Counted from the stretch's first letter, positions 28,994 to 39,191 are shown. The stretch: 64,000 nucleotides of DNA from Roseovarius confluentis (GCF_002917925.1 NZ_PPFE01000001.1:1-64000); one strand, 5' to 3'. Made by a program: numbers and translations. The notes: a model not told the origin generated them from the letters alone.

Positions 28994-30063
28994 GCTGCGC
29001 CCTCCTTAACGTTCGCGCCTTGTGTCTCGAACATCTCCAGGCCGCTCAGCCGCATGCGCTTGACCTTCTGCGGGATCTTGCGCGGGGCCTTGCCCGCGAC
29101 CGCCTCCGCGATGGCGCGGATATGCTCGGGCGTGGTGCCGCAACAGCCGCCCACGATGTTGACCAGCCCCGACGACGCCCACTCTTCAAGATGCTCGGCG
29201 GTTTCCTCGGGCGTTTCGTCATAGCCGCCCATCTCGTTGGGCAGGCCGGCGTTGGGATAGGCGCTGACCCGTGTATCGGCCACCTCGGACAGGGTGCGCA
29301 CGTGCTGGCGCATCTCGCCCGCGCCCAGCGCGCAGTTCAGCCCGATGGAATAGGGCCGCGCGTGGCTCATCGACACCCAGAACGCCTCGGGCGTCTGGCC
29401 GGTCAGGGTGCGCCCCGAACGGTCGGTGATGGTGCCCGAGATCATCAGCGGCGGAATGGTCAGGCCCTCGTCCGACAGGCTGTCGATGGCGAAAAGCGCG
29501 GCCTTGGCGTTCAGCGTGTCAAAGATCGTCTCGATAAGCAGCAGGTCGGCGCCCGCCTCGATCAGCGCGCGCGCCGCCTCGCCATAGGCGCGGGCCAGGT
29601 CGTCGAACGTCACCGCCCGGAAGCCGGGGTCGTTCACGTCCGGGCTGATGCTGGCCGTCTGGTTGGTCGGGCCGATGCCTCCCGCAACCCAGCGCGGCCG
29701 GTCTGGCGTGGCGACCGCGTCTGCGGCCTCCCGCGCAAGGCGGACGGCTTCGGTGTTCATCTCGACCACCAGGTCGGTCATGTCGTAATCGGCCTGGCTG
29801 ATCGCGTTCGCGCCGAAGGTGTTGGTGCACAGGATGTCGGCGCCCGCATGCAGGAAATCCTCGTGGATTTTGCGAATCATGTCGGGCTGGGTCAGGGTCA
29901 ACAGCTCGTTGTTGCCGCCCACATCACTGGGATGATCCTTGAACCGCGCACCGCGATAGGCGGCCTCGTCGGGCTTTTCCTGTTGGATCATCGTGCCCAT
30001 CGCCCCGTCCAGCACCAGGATGCGGTCGGCGTTGGCGGCGGCTATGTCGTTGGTATTGGTCAT
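28990..30063 (-). CDS. metH: Methionine synthase, homocysteine-binding half
   Basis: 357 residues forming the homocysteine S-methyltransferase barrel. It begins [14 protein letters not shown] and has the three zinc-binding Cys, one in [11 protein letters not shown] and two in [16 protein letters not shown] overlap with the downstream half ensures equimolar synthesis. In the operon it regenerates methionine from homocysteine using methyl groups supplied by MetF, allowing SAM to be recycled for betaine synthesis. It starts 15 bases after metF. Confidence 0.95.
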
Positions 30064-30078
30064 GCGTTCTTCAATCCT

Positions 30079-30951
30079 TCAAGCGGCGTTCTCGGCCACA
30101 ATACTTGGTGTCAGCCCCAATGTCCTGCAGACAGCCAGCGTGACTTTCGGCTGGTTGAGCGTATAGAAGTGAAAGTCGGTGATCCCGGCTTCCATCAGGC
30201 GGCGGCATTGCTCGGCGGCAACGCCCGTCGCCACCATCGCGCGGGTTTCAGGGGCTTCGTCCAGCCCGTCGAACATCTGGCCCATCCAGTCGGGCACCGA
30301 GGCGCCACAGCCTGCGGAAAACCGCTTCAGCCCCTCGAAATTGGCAACCGGCATGATCCCGGCAACGATCGGCGCGTCGATGCCCGCGGCCCGCGCGCGA
30401 TCGACGAACCGCAGCACGGTGTCGGTGTCGAAAGCATATTGCGTGATCGCTCGCGCCGCGCCGTTATCGATCTTGCGCTTGAGGTGGTCCATGTCGGCAG
30501 CGGCATCGCGGGCCTCGGGGTGCACCTCTGGGTAGGCGGCGACCGAAATGTCGAACTCGCCTTTGCGGCGCAGTGCCGCCACCAGTTCCGCGGCATCGTT
30601 ATAGCCATCCTCGGGCAGGCTTTGGCCCTCCGGCAGGTCCCCGCGCAGCGCGACGATACTGTGCATGCCGGTCTCCCAGAACGCCTCGGCCTGGGCGTCG
30701 ATCTCGGCCCGGCTGGCGCCGACGCAGGTGAAGTGGTGCGCCACCGGCAGCCCCGTGCGGTTACCCACCATCTCGACGATGCGCGCGGTGCGGTCCCTCG
30801 TGGTGCCTCCGGCGCCGTAGGTGACCGAAAAATACTCCGGGTCGGCCGCACTCAGTTGCGCCACGGTATCGCGCAGTCGGGTCACACCGGCCTCCGACTT
30901 GGGCGGAAAAAGCTCGAATGAAATCGACGGCGTGTCGGACGTACCTGTCAT
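30079..30951 (-). CDS. metF: 5,10-methylenetetrahydrofolate reductase
   Basis: 290 residues from ATG 30951, with GGAG eight bases upstream; a longer open frame to 31002 lacks support. Typical segments: ISFELFPPKSEAG, FSVTYGAGGTTRDRT, VAHHFTCVGASRAEID and GITDFHFYTLNQPKV near the end. The FAD enzyme reduces methylene-THF to methyl-THF, the methyl donor for MetH. It is second in the operon, 70 bases after the betaine methyltransferase, which links one-carbon supply directly to osmolyte production. Confidence 0.95.
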   Translation of the reverse strand: MTGTSDTPSISFELFPPKSEAGVTRLRDTVAQLSAADPEYFSVTYGAGGTTRDRTARIVEMVGNRTGLPVAHHFTCVGASRAEIDAQAEAFWETGMHSIVALRGDLPEGQSLPEDGYNDAAELVAALRRKGEFDISVAAYPEVHPEARDAAADMDHLKRKIDNGAARAITQYAFDTDTVLRFVDRARAAGIDAPIVAGIMPVANFEGLKRFSAGCGASVPDWMGQMFDGLDEAPETRAMVATGVAAEQCRRLMEAGITDFHFYTLNQPKVTLAVCRTLGLTPSIVAENAA

Positions 30952-31021
30952 GTGCGTGTCTCCATCTCGGTGGTCGGGAGCGAAAGGGCGGGGGCGCGCC
31001 ACGGCGCCCCCGTCGTGGACT

Positions 31022-32713
31022 TCAGTGTTTTACGGGCTTGCGGAAATGCTGGATGCCCCAGGCGAGGTGGCCGTCATCTGCGGCCTTCACCCAGTTCTGC
31101 AGGCCAACCGCCATCTTGTCGAGATACTCGGCCGAGCAGCCCTTTTCGCGCAATTCGTCGTAATGCGCCAGAAGCTCTTCGCGGACCCGGGCATAGTGCG
31201 CCCGCAGATCTCCGACCGCATCCTCCTGCTGTACGGTCTCGAAGCCGAGCCCCTCGGCTGTCTGGCGGTAGAACCCCGGCGACCCGAGGCTGTTGAGTTG
31301 CAGCCGGTCATAGACGGGTTGCAACACGCCCTGGGGCACGTCATCCGCCTGCATCGGGTCGGTGAATATCAGGTGCCCGCCCGGCTTCAGCACGCGGAAC
31401 GCCTCGGCCAGGATCTGGTCGCGCTGGTCGGAATGCAGGAAGGCGTCCTGGCTCCAAACCACGTCGACGCTCTCGTCGGCCTCTGGCACGTCCTCGAATA
31501 CGCCGTGGCGAATGCTGATCTTGTCGGCCAGCCGCGCGGCGCGAACCTTGCCAAGGTTATACTCGTTCTGCGTCTCGGAGATGTTAAGGCAGACAGCCTC
31601 GCAGCCGGTCTTCTTCACGACGGTGCGCATCGCGCCGCCATAGCCCGCACCAAGGTCCAGAACCCGGGATCCGGCTTTCAGGTCGGGCAGCGCCTCGATC
31701 ATGCTTTCGATCGTCAGGTCGCTGGCTTCGCGGATGTTCTTGGTGGTCGCGTAGCGCCCGATATGGAGGTCCTCGCCCCCCCAGATGGTGGAGTAGAACG
31801 TATCGGCATCGTCGCTGTCATAGTAGGTTTCCGCGACATCGCGGATATCCGCGTTTCCATCGGCGCCGTTACCGCCCCAGCGGGCCACGTGCTCGGCCGA
31901 TTTCTCGGCGACGTGGATGAAAAAGTCGGGCTCCTCCTCGGCATACGTATCCTGGAAATCGCCATAGGTGCGCACGCGCTCGAACCCGGCCTCGCGGAAC
32001 AGGCGGCGCATGTAATCCTTGCGGATCGGGGCCATGTTCAGCGTGTAGGACGACCCGTCGGGGAAGCTGTAGCGCATCCGGCAAAGCCCGTCGTCGATAT
32101 GGTCCGGCTCGGCGGTGACATCGTCGCCGCAATAATAGAACTTGTGCTTGCTCGAAAAGCCGTGGTCGAGCATGGCATCATAGTTCCGCTGGTCGAGGAT
32201 CAGCACGCCGTCATGCGTGAGCGCGGCGTAGAACTCGGCCAGGGCGCGGCGGCGGTCCTGCTCTTCGTGAAGGTGGGTGAAAGAGTTGCCCAGGCAGATG
32301 ATCGCATCGTACTTGCCGTGAATATCCCGGTTCAGCCAGCGCCAGTCCGCCTGGGCCGTCTTCAGGATCAGGCCGCGGCTCTGGCCGTTCTCGAACGCCT
32401 TGGCGACCATGGCCGCGTTGCCGTCGGCAGCGGTGACGTCGAAACCCGCTTCGGTCAGGCGCACCGAGTGAAAGCCGGTCCCGCAGGCCACGTCCAGCAC
32501 GCGTTCCTTGCCGCGCGCCTTCAGGATGTCGATGAAGAACTGACCCTCGCTCTGGGCGCGACCGTCCCAGTCGATCAACTCGTCCCATTTGTCGACGAAG
32601 CTGGTGACGTATTCCTTGCGATAATGTCCCGTCTCGCGGTCTGCCAGCGGATCCTTGCTGTAGGTCTGCTTGGTCATCGTCAGTTCGGCGTTGCCGGCGA
32701 CATCGCTGGTCAT
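31022..32713 (-). CDS. Glycine/sarcosine - sarcosine/dimethylglycine N-methyltransferase fusion (betaine synthesis)
   Basis: 563 residues with two SAM-dependent methyltransferase domains. The N-terminal domain (GSMT-like) has motif I VLDVACGTGFHSVRL at about 72-86 and CLGNSFTHLHEEQDRRRALA; the C-terminal domain (SDMT-like) has motif I VLDLGAGYGGAMR at about 348-360, WSQDAFLHSDQRDQILAEAF and GGHLIFTDPMQ. Together they methylate glycine three times to glycine betaine. Most organisms carry two genes; fused forms are known. GGAGAGAG precedes ATG 32713. It leads the operon with the complete SAM cycle behind it, so the product is almost certainly an osmoprotectant. Confidence 0.92.
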   Translation of the reverse strand: MTSDVAGNAELTMTKQTYSKDPLADRETGHYRKEYVTSFVDKWDELIDWDGRAQSEGQFFIDILKARGKERVLDVACGTGFHSVRLTEAGFDVTAADGNAAMVAKAFENGQSRGLILKTAQADWRWLNRDIHGKYDAIICLGNSFTHLHEEQDRRRALAEFYAALTHDGVLILDQRNYDAMLDHGFSSKHKFYYCGDDVTAEPDHIDDGLCRMRYSFPDGSSYTLNMAPIRKDYMRRLFREAGFERVRTYGDFQDTYAEEEPDFFIHVAEKSAEHVARWGGNGADGNADIRDVAETYYDSDDADTFYSTIWGGEDLHIGRYATTKNIREASDLTIESMIEALPDLKAGSRVLDLGAGYGGAMRTVVKKTGCEAVCLNISETQNEYNLGKVRAARLADKISIRHGVFEDVPEADESVDVVWSQDAFLHSDQRDQILAEAFRVLKPGGHLIFTDPMQADDVPQGVLQPVYDRLQLNSLGSPGFYRQTAEGLGFETVQQEDAVGDLRAHYARVREELLAHYDELREKGCSAEYLDKMAVGLQNWVKAADDGHLAWGIQHFRKPVKH

Positions 32714-33452
32714 GTCTCTCTCCGTTATCTGGTGACGGCAGCCCGCACTTGGCCGCAACCGGGCTTCCGGATTCCGCGGTGCGGAACACAGAGGCGGTAC
32801 CGTCAGGGTTGTCGTTGTTCAGTCCGCACGTCGTTGCGTGGGCAGATCCCTGTGATCACTGGCGGTCGGATCGGTTTGGACCTCGCCGCCCAGCCGGAAA
32901 ATTTCGTTTATAGAAGTTTTCGCCGGCCTTTAATGTCCCATTGCGTACCTTTTCAACTGAAGCGTATTCAACCTTTGTGTGCGGAATTTTCATGAAATCG
33001 CGCAATGACTCTCTCAAATGCCTATAAAGGCTTAATAAATTTAACGCTCAAAAATTAGCCGTCACGCCTCACCGGGCGATAACCCGAAGAATCGCGATCA
33101 GCGGCAGTTCAGGTTATGCTTCGATAAGCTAATTTCTTGCGGGTTCGCCGAGCCACGTCAGACAGGATAACTTCATTCAGTCTCACCCGGTTCGAAGTGG
33201 TAAGACACGCGCCAATAGTCTCTCCACCTGATTGTCCATTCCTTCATGTTCGGGAACCGAATGACGGACAACACAAACAAGCGACTTTACCAGGACGTGG
33301 TAATCCGGACGTCCGGCTAGGTTGTCGCTGGAAGCCCAAAGACAAGAGAAACTGGCCCCATCCGGCAAATCTGGCATGGCATCGAGAGAATATCTTTGGT
33401 CAAATGGCTTCCGAAGGTCCCGCTCCTTGGGATTAAACACTAACCTGCCAGT
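32714..33452. promoter_or_regulatory. Upstream region of the betaine operon and of the helicase fusion gene
   Basis: About 740 bases without a supported gene. Within the leader of the betaine operon, TTCCGC and GCGGAA (32772-32786) form an inverted repeat with a three-base spacer, and CCGCACTTGGCC-type text could base-pair in the leader RNA, but I recognise no SAM or SAH riboswitch. The middle (about 32920-33060) is AT-rich and probably holds the promoters of both divergent units. Open frames at 33137-33436 and 33183-33572 overlap one another and look spurious. Confidence 0.45.
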
Positions 33453-36400
33453 ATGAAAAAAATAATTTCCCGCGGCATAACGAAAGCCCTTGGCCGTAGC
33501 CGACCATTCCAGCCCGAAATGCCAAAGGCTGACCCGCCGGTAATTGACAAGATTCAAATGACGCGAGGCCAATCCGAAATCCTGTCGCGCTGTTTGTCAA
33601 TTGATCTGGAGGTCGATCCGAATGAAGCCCGGATATTCGCCTTTGCCGCCGTGCCAGAGAGCGATGGAGGAGGAATCGTTCATCGGAAAGGTGACCCGAA
33701 AGTCGCGCTTGAAAAACTCGACCTGTTTTGCGCGGGTTTCGCTCATGTCATTGGGCACAATATTCTGCGCCATGACCTGCCGCATCTCATGGCGGTCTCG
33801 CCGCGCTTCTCAAAGCTCGCAGAGGGACCGATTGACACGCTGTGGCTCAACCCACTGGCATCCCCGCGCAATCCCTACCACAATCTGGTGAAACACTACC
33901 GCGATGGGCGGCTGCAAAGTGGTCACGTCAATGATCCTGAGTTCGACGCGCGGCTCGTGTTCGAGGTTCTTCGCAACCAGATCGACGCCTTCGTATCGCT
34001 GAACACGTTGTCGCCAGAAACGATGATGGCCTATCACTGGCTGTGCTGCCGAGGTCCCGGTAGCGACGGGTTTGATCGGTTGTTCAGCGATGTACGCGGG
34101 GCGTCCATCCCGACGCAAGCGGAAGCGCATGAGGCCATTCAGACGCTGCTAAAAGACGTGGCCTGTGGCGCACAGGTGAACGCTGTGCTCGAGCGGCTCT
34201 CGGACACTGAGCTGGGTTGGCCGATGGCATATGCCCTTGCCTGGATTTCGGTCGCTGGTGGGGATTCTGTCATGCCGCCTTGGGTGCGGGCGCAGTTCCG
34301 TGACGCAGCACGTCTCGTCAAAGCCCTGAGGGATACGAATTGTCGTAATCCGCAATGTGGCTATTGCGTAGAGCATAACGATCCTGCCCGTGCGCTCGAG
34401 CGCTGGTTCGGCTTCCCAAGTTTCCGTCCAGACCCGGTCGACGAAGACGGACGCCCGCTTCAGGAAAAGATCGTGGCGACGGCCATGGAAGGTGACAACC
34501 TTTTGGGCATCCTGCCGACGGGCACGGGCAAATCCATCTGCTATCAGATCCCCGCGCTGTCTCGGTTCGACAAAACCGGGGCCTTGACCGTCGTCATATC
34601 GCCGCTTGTGGCGCTGATGGCGGACCAGGTTCAGGGCTTGGTACGGGCCGGAATTTCCTCGGCGGTTACGATCAACGGGCTATTGTCTTTGCCCGAGCGT
34701 CAGGATGCGCTCGACAAGGTACGGCTTGGGGACGCTGCGATCCTATTGATTTCGCCCGAACAATTGCGCAGCACAACAGTTCGGTCCGTTTTGGCACAGC
34801 GCGAGGTAGGGCTATGGGTGCTGGACGAGGCGCATTGCGTATCGAAATGGGGGCACGATTTCCGACCCGACTATCGCTATGTTTCGCGGTTCATCAAGGA
34901 GAGCTCAGGCGATGAACCCGCTCCGGTACTTTGCTTGACCGCAACGGCAAAGCCGGACGTCGTGCAGGACATACGCAGTCATTTCAAAGAGCGGTTGGGG
35001 TCCGAGCTGGCGTTGATCGACGGTGGCGCATCGCGGTCGAACCTGAGCTTCCAGGTGCTGCCAACGCAGCGGGCAACCAAGATGACCGATATCCTCGACA
35101 CGATCGAGGCCCGACTTCCGCGTGAGGGTGCGTCAGGAGCGGTCGTCTATTGTGCGACCCGAAACGCTACCGAGCGCGTGGCGGAGTTCTTGAAACAACA
35201 CGGCATCGCGGCGGAACGTTATCATGCGGGCCTTAGCGCCGATGACAAGCGTGAGATCCAGGAGGACTTCCGCGTCGGCAATTTGCGCGTAATCGCGGCC
35301 ACCAACGCCTTTGGGATGGGGGTCGACAAGCCGGACATTCGTCTGGTGGTTCACGGGGACGTGCCGGGGTCGCTGGAAAACTACCTGCAAGAGGCCGGGC
35401 GCGCCGGACGGGACCGCGAGCCTGCAAACTGCGTACTTCTGTTCAATACCGAAGACGTAGATCGTCAGTTCAGCCTCAGCGCGCGGTCTCGACTCGCGCG
35501 GCACGAGATCGGCGCGATCCTGAAAGCACTTCGTCGGCTTGACACACGAACCGGAAAGGGCGGTGAAATCGTCGCCACGCCGGGTGAGATCGTGCATGAA
35601 GAAAAAGACCGGGATTTCCAGCGGGACAGCAATACTGATGATACGCGGGTGAAGACGGCCGTCGCCTGGCTGGAAGAAGCGCACCTTCTGAACCGCGAGG
35701 AAAATCGGGTGCAGGTGTTTCCTGCGTCGCTACGGGTCAAGAGCATGAAGGAGGTTCGCGAAATCCTCGCATCTGCCGAGATCACAGAGCGGCGGCGAGA
35801 GGACCTGACGGCTATCGTGCAGCATATCATCAACGCGCCGCAGGAAGAAGGCATCACCACGGACGAGTTATGCGGGGTCAGTGGGCTGACGGTGTCGGGC
35901 GTTCGAAAGGCTCTGGTGGACCTCGAGGCGCTCGGCATCGCAAAGGACGACACGAACATCACCATCTTCGTGCATGTCCGTGTCGAGAATGCATCGTCGA
36001 AACGCTTCGATGCGGCATCCCGGCTGGAAGCCGACCTGATCGCGATTTTGAGAGAGCAGGCGCCCGACGCGGAAATCGACGAGGTTTTGTCCTGTCATCT
36101 GACCTCAGTTGCGCAAGCCCTGCGGGAGCGGGGCCACGCCTCTGTGCGGCCTGACATCGTCGAGGGACTGCTCCGCGGCATGGCGCAAGACGGCCGCGAC
36201 ATGGATGGCGGGCGGGGCAATATTGGCCTGCGCAAAGCCTCTAAAGGCAGCCTCTTGGTGCGCCTACAAAGATCGTGGGCGGTCGTCGAGCAGTCCGCTC
36301 AGCTTCGGAGGCAGGCGGCGGAGCGGTTGGTGTCTCATTTGATCGACCAGGTTCAGGCCGGCCTGCGCGGCAAGGACGTTCCTGTTGAGACCACCCTTGG

Positions 36401-38678
36401 TGACCTTCTGGCGGCGATCAGTAGCGATGCGTTCTTGCGAGCGTCCGTCAATGATCCGTCGAAGCTGATGGACCGTGCGCTTCTGTGGCTGCACGAACAG
36501 CAGGTGGTGACTCTGGGTAAGGGCTTGTCCGTGTTTCGCTCAGCCATGACGTTGCACATCAATCCGGAAGGCGGCGGTTTTACGACCCAGCATTTCGCGC
36601 CACTCGAAGACCACTACAGCGAACAAACCGTCCAGACTCACGTGATGGCGGCCTACGCGACCAAAGGCATCGACGATATCGATCAGGCCCAGCGGCTCGC
36701 GCATGATTATTTCGCACTGGATCAATCCGACTTCATGAAGGCTTGGATGCCGGGGCGGATGTCAGAGTTCAGGCGGCAGGCCACGCCCCAATCCTATGCG
36801 GAGATTGTCGATGATCTGGGCAACAAGATCCAAGAGCATATCGTGCGTGACGACCGCGAACAGACCAATGTGCTGGTGCTTGCGGGTCCGGGCTCGGGCA
36901 AGACGCGTGTGTTGGTCCATCGTGTCGCCTACTTGGTCCGGATCAGGCGCGAGGATCCCAACGGCATTCTGGTTCTTGCCTATAATCGCCACGCGGCGGC
37001 CGAGATCCGGGAGCGCTTGCGGCGGCTGATTGGCGACGACGCGCGGTTCGTGACGGTTCTGACGATCCATGCCCTGGCCATGCGCCTGGTCGGGGCGAGT
37101 TTTGCCGGTCGAGCAGGGGCAGATGCGCCTGATTTCGATACGCTTCTGACCGATGCAGCGCGTCTGTTGCGCGGCGACGGGCTGGACAAGGTCGAGGCCG
37201 AAGCCTTGCGAGAGACCTTGATCCAGGGGTTCCGCTGGATACTCGTCGACGAATATCAGGACGTAGGCCCTGAGGAATACGCTTTGATCGCCACCGTGGC
37301 CGGGCGCAGCATCGACGACCCGGACCAAAGGATCAGCCTCTTCGCGGTCGGCGATGACGACCAGAACATCTATGCGTTTGCAGGTGCTTCAGTGCGCCAC
37401 ATCCGGCAATTCGAGCAGGATTACTCCGCCAAGCCGGTCTTTCTGACCGACAATTACCGCTCGTCGAAGAACATCATCGCGGCGGCGAACGCCGTGATCG
37501 AAGGATCGCGCGAGCGAATGAAAACGGGGCACGGAATTACCGTCGACCAATCGCGGCAGAAAGACCCGGCCGGAGGGATCATGGAAAGCCTGGACCCGGT
37601 TGCGCAAGGGCGGGTTCAAATTCTTGGCTGCCCAGCCGGGAATGACGCTCAGGCCCTTGCTGCGGTCAACGAGATGGTCCGACTGTCAAAACTGATCCCG
37701 GATTGGAGTTGGAAAGGTGCGGCAATCATTTCTCGTGATTGGCGCAAGCTTCTACCGGTCCGCGACTTTGCTGAGGCGCATGGAATTCCAGTCGAGATGG
37801 CGAACGAGAACTTGCCAAGTGTGTGGCGCACCCGTGAGATGCAGAGATTTGTCGGCAGTCTGCGCGACAGGCAGGGGGCCATGGTCAGCTTGGGCGACCT
37901 GACCGAAATTCTGAACGCGATACCCGCAAGCTGTTGGACTGACCGGATTGGCGAGGGCCTTGGCCAGCTTGCGCGAGAAGTTGATGGCAAGGCGCTTCCG
38001 ACCCCTGATGTGGTGGAATGGTTTGCTGAATGGTCGAAGGATTCTTGGGGGGTGCAGCGCGGCCTCAAATTGTTGACGGCTCACCGCGCGAAGGGTCTCG
38101 AATTCGACGATGTCGTGATCATGGATGGTGGTTGGGAGCGGCCCTCGCGAAAAGAAGATCAGGACGCGCCGAGGCGATTGTTCTATGTCGCCATGACGCG
38201 CGCGCGGCGCAATTTGATCGTCATGAGCAATGACAATCACGAATACCTTCCCACCGAGTCGCCTGCCGTGGTCACGCGACACGTGGTGCCCGACTTGACG
38301 ACAGTCCCCGGCCCACGCCGGTTCTTTCAATCGCCTGAAATGAAGATGGTCGACCTGTCATTCGCAGGACGCCAAGGTGATCGGCACATCGTTCATGACG
38401 CGATCGCCGAAGCACAGGTCGGCGATCCGGTCAGGCTCTCCACTGTCTGCGATCGCTGGCAGATCGAGGATGCTCGAGGGCGGTCCCTCGGGCGGATGTC
38501 AAAAGCCTTCGCACCGCCATCTGGCACGAGTTTTGTCGCCGGCGAGATCGCGGCCATTATACATCGGAGTAAAGAGGATGCAGATGAGCGCTTCCACCAT
38601 CTGCTGAAACGCGCCAATTGGGAAGTCGTTTTGCCTGAACTGGTCTTCGAAGAGGTCAAGGGTGTTGAGAGGGATTGA
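33453..38678 (+). CDS. DEDD-like exonuclease - RecQ helicase - UvrD/PcrA helicase fusion protein
   Basis: 1741 residues. Residues ~48-180 look like an RNase H-fold DEDD exonuclease: SIDLEVDP (Asp51, Glu53), GHNILRHDLPHL (Asn103/Asp108) and NDPEFDARL. A Cys/His cluster CRNPQCGYCVEH (297-308) may bind zinc. Residues ~340-680 are a RecQ core: Walker A LPTGTGKS, VLDEAHCVSKWGHDFRPDY and QEAGRAGRDRE. A winged-helix-like linker follows. From ~1140 a superfamily 1 helicase begins: LAGPGSGKTRVLVHRVAYL, LVDEYQDVGPEEY, VGDDDQNIYAF, TAHRAKGLEFDDV, FYVAMTRARRNL. It is probably a 3'-5' unwinding and degrading machine for DNA repair or defence. It stands alone between unrelated operons. ATG 33453 has no clear ribosome site; Met36 is an alternative start. 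Confidence 0.88.
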   Translation: MKKIISRGITKALGRSRPFQPEMPKADPPVIDKIQMTRGQSEILSRCLSIDLEVDPNEARIFAFAAVPESDGGGIVHRKGDPKVALEKLDLFCAGFAHVIGHNILRHDLPHLMAVSPRFSKLAEGPIDTLWLNPLASPRNPYHNLVKHYRDGRLQSGHVNDPEFDARLVFEVLRNQIDAFVSLNTLSPETMMAYHWLCCRGPGSDGFDRLFSDVRGASIPTQAEAHEAIQTLLKDVACGAQVNAVLERLSDTELGWPMAYALAWISVAGGDSVMPPWVRAQFRDAARLVKALRDTNCRNPQCGYCVEHNDPARALERWFGFPSFRPDPVDEDGRPLQEKIVATAMEGDNLLGILPTGTGKSICYQIPALSRFDKTGALTVVISPLVALMADQVQGLVRAGISSAVTINGLLSLPERQDALDKVRLGDAAILLISPEQLRSTTVRSVLAQREVGLWVLDEAHCVSKWGHDFRPDYRYVSRFIKESSGDEPAPVLCLTATAKPDVVQDIRSHFKERLGSELALIDGGASRSNLSFQVLPTQRATKMTDILDTIEARLPREGASGAVVYCATRNATERVAEFLKQHGIAAERYHAGLSADDKREIQEDFRVGNLRVIAATNAFGMGVDKPDIRLVVHGDVPGSLENYLQEAGRAGRDREPANCVLLFNTEDVDRQFSLSARSRLARHEIGAILKALRRLDTRTGKGGEIVATPGEIVHEEKDRDFQRDSNTDDTRVKTAVAWLEEAHLLNREENRVQVFPASLRVKSMKEVREILASAEITERRREDLTAIVQHIINAPQEEGITTDELCGVSGLTVSGVRKALVDLEALGIAKDDTNITIFVHVRVENASSKRFDAASRLEADLIAILREQAPDAEIDEVLSCHLTSVAQALRERGHASVRPDIVEGLLRGMAQDGRDMDGGRGNIGLRKASKGSLLVRLQRSWAVVEQSAQLRRQAAERLVSHLIDQVQAGLRGKDVPVETTLGDLLAAISSDAFLRASVNDPSKLMDRALLWLHEQQVVTLGKGLSVFRSAMTLHINPEGGGFTTQHFAPLEDHYSEQTVQTHVMAAYATKGIDDIDQAQRLAHDYFALDQSDFMKAWMPGRMSEFRRQATPQSYAEIVDDLGNKIQEHIVRDDREQTNVLVLAGPGSGKTRVLVHRVAYLVRIRREDPNGILVLAYNRHAAAEIRERLRRLIGDDARFVTVLTIHALAMRLVGASFAGRAGADAPDFDTLLTDAARLLRGDGLDKVEAEALRETLIQGFRWILVDEYQDVGPEEYALIATVAGRSIDDPDQRISLFAVGDDDQNIYAFAGASVRHIRQFEQDYSAKPVFLTDNYRSSKNIIAAANAVIEGSRERMKTGHGITVDQSRQKDPAGGIMESLDPVAQGRVQILGCPAGNDAQALAAVNEMVRLSKLIPDWSWKGAAIISRDWRKLLPVRDFAEAHGIPVEMANENLPSVWRTREMQRFVGSLRDRQGAMVSLGDLTEILNAIPASCWTDRIGEGLGQLAREVDGKALPTPDVVEWFAEWSKDSWGVQRGLKLLTAHRAKGLEFDDVVIMDGGWERPSRKEDQDAPRRLFYVAMTRARRNLIVMSNDNHEYLPTESPAVVTRHVVPDLTTVPGPRRFFQSPEMKMVDLSFAGRQGDRHIVHDAIAEAQVGDPVRLSTVCDRWQIEDARGRSLGRMSKAFAPPSGTSFVAGEIAAIIHRSKEDADERFHHLLKRANWEVVLPELVFEEVKGVERD

Positions 38679-39191
38679 GAAAGGATCAGAACGGCAAGTA
38701 AGGCGGTCAACGGGTCGCTCGCTTCTCTTTCGACAAGGCACTACTGAGGGCCGAAAGCGGTGGATGACTTGTCTAGGGTGAAAGGCGGAAAAGTCCGCGT
38801 AGCAGACCCTGACCCAATCAGTCGCGCTTGTCTGCTCTCGGCCCAAAGCCGACCTTCGCGCTTGGCGCAGCGGATGACCGGTGTCAGCCCAGAATGGCCC
38901 TTCTTGTCGCGTCGGCCATCACACCTTGGCACGGAGCGCGGAGCGGATGTTCGCTGTGCAAGCGGGCGATTATTGGGTCGGCGGCGCAAGCTGGCTTTCA
39001 ATCAAGCGTGTCGGCCGAACCCCAACTTCGTCGATGAGAGGCGCGAAAGCGATCCCGTAGCCGAAACTGCTCACTTACTCTGCGGAGATTTCGCAATTCC
39101 GCCATACAGTGCCATCGGAAGCAAGGACGATGGCTTGCCTCTTCGCATGACAGCGGTGCCCCTGTTTAGCACGGCGCCGCCTCTGCGCAGC
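38679..39191. other. Intergenic stretch with possible degenerate repeats
   Basis: About 510 bases between the helicase fusion and a LysR gene. Open frames here (for example 38760-39209) have atypical composition and no recognisable domain. The texts GGGCCGAAAGCGGTGGATG near 38750 and CTCGGCCCAAAGCCGACCTT near 38836 resemble dispersed intergenic repeats common in this bacterial group; I could not compare copies, so this is tentative. Confidence 0.35.

Noticed and set aside
29020..30921. 633-codon plus-strand ORF opposite metH/metF
   Set aside because: Spans two convincing genes on the other strand and has no recognisable motif.
32714..32900. SAM or SAH riboswitch before the betaine operon
   Set aside because: Looked for the known core motifs and found none; only simple inverted repeats are visible.
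33188..33200. GGTTCGAA text suggesting a tRNA T-loop
   Set aside because: No acceptor, D or anticodon arm can be built around it.
33137..33572. Overlapping ORFs on both strands before the helicase fusion
   Set aside because: They overlap each other and the start of the fusion gene, lack ribosome sites and contain no domain.
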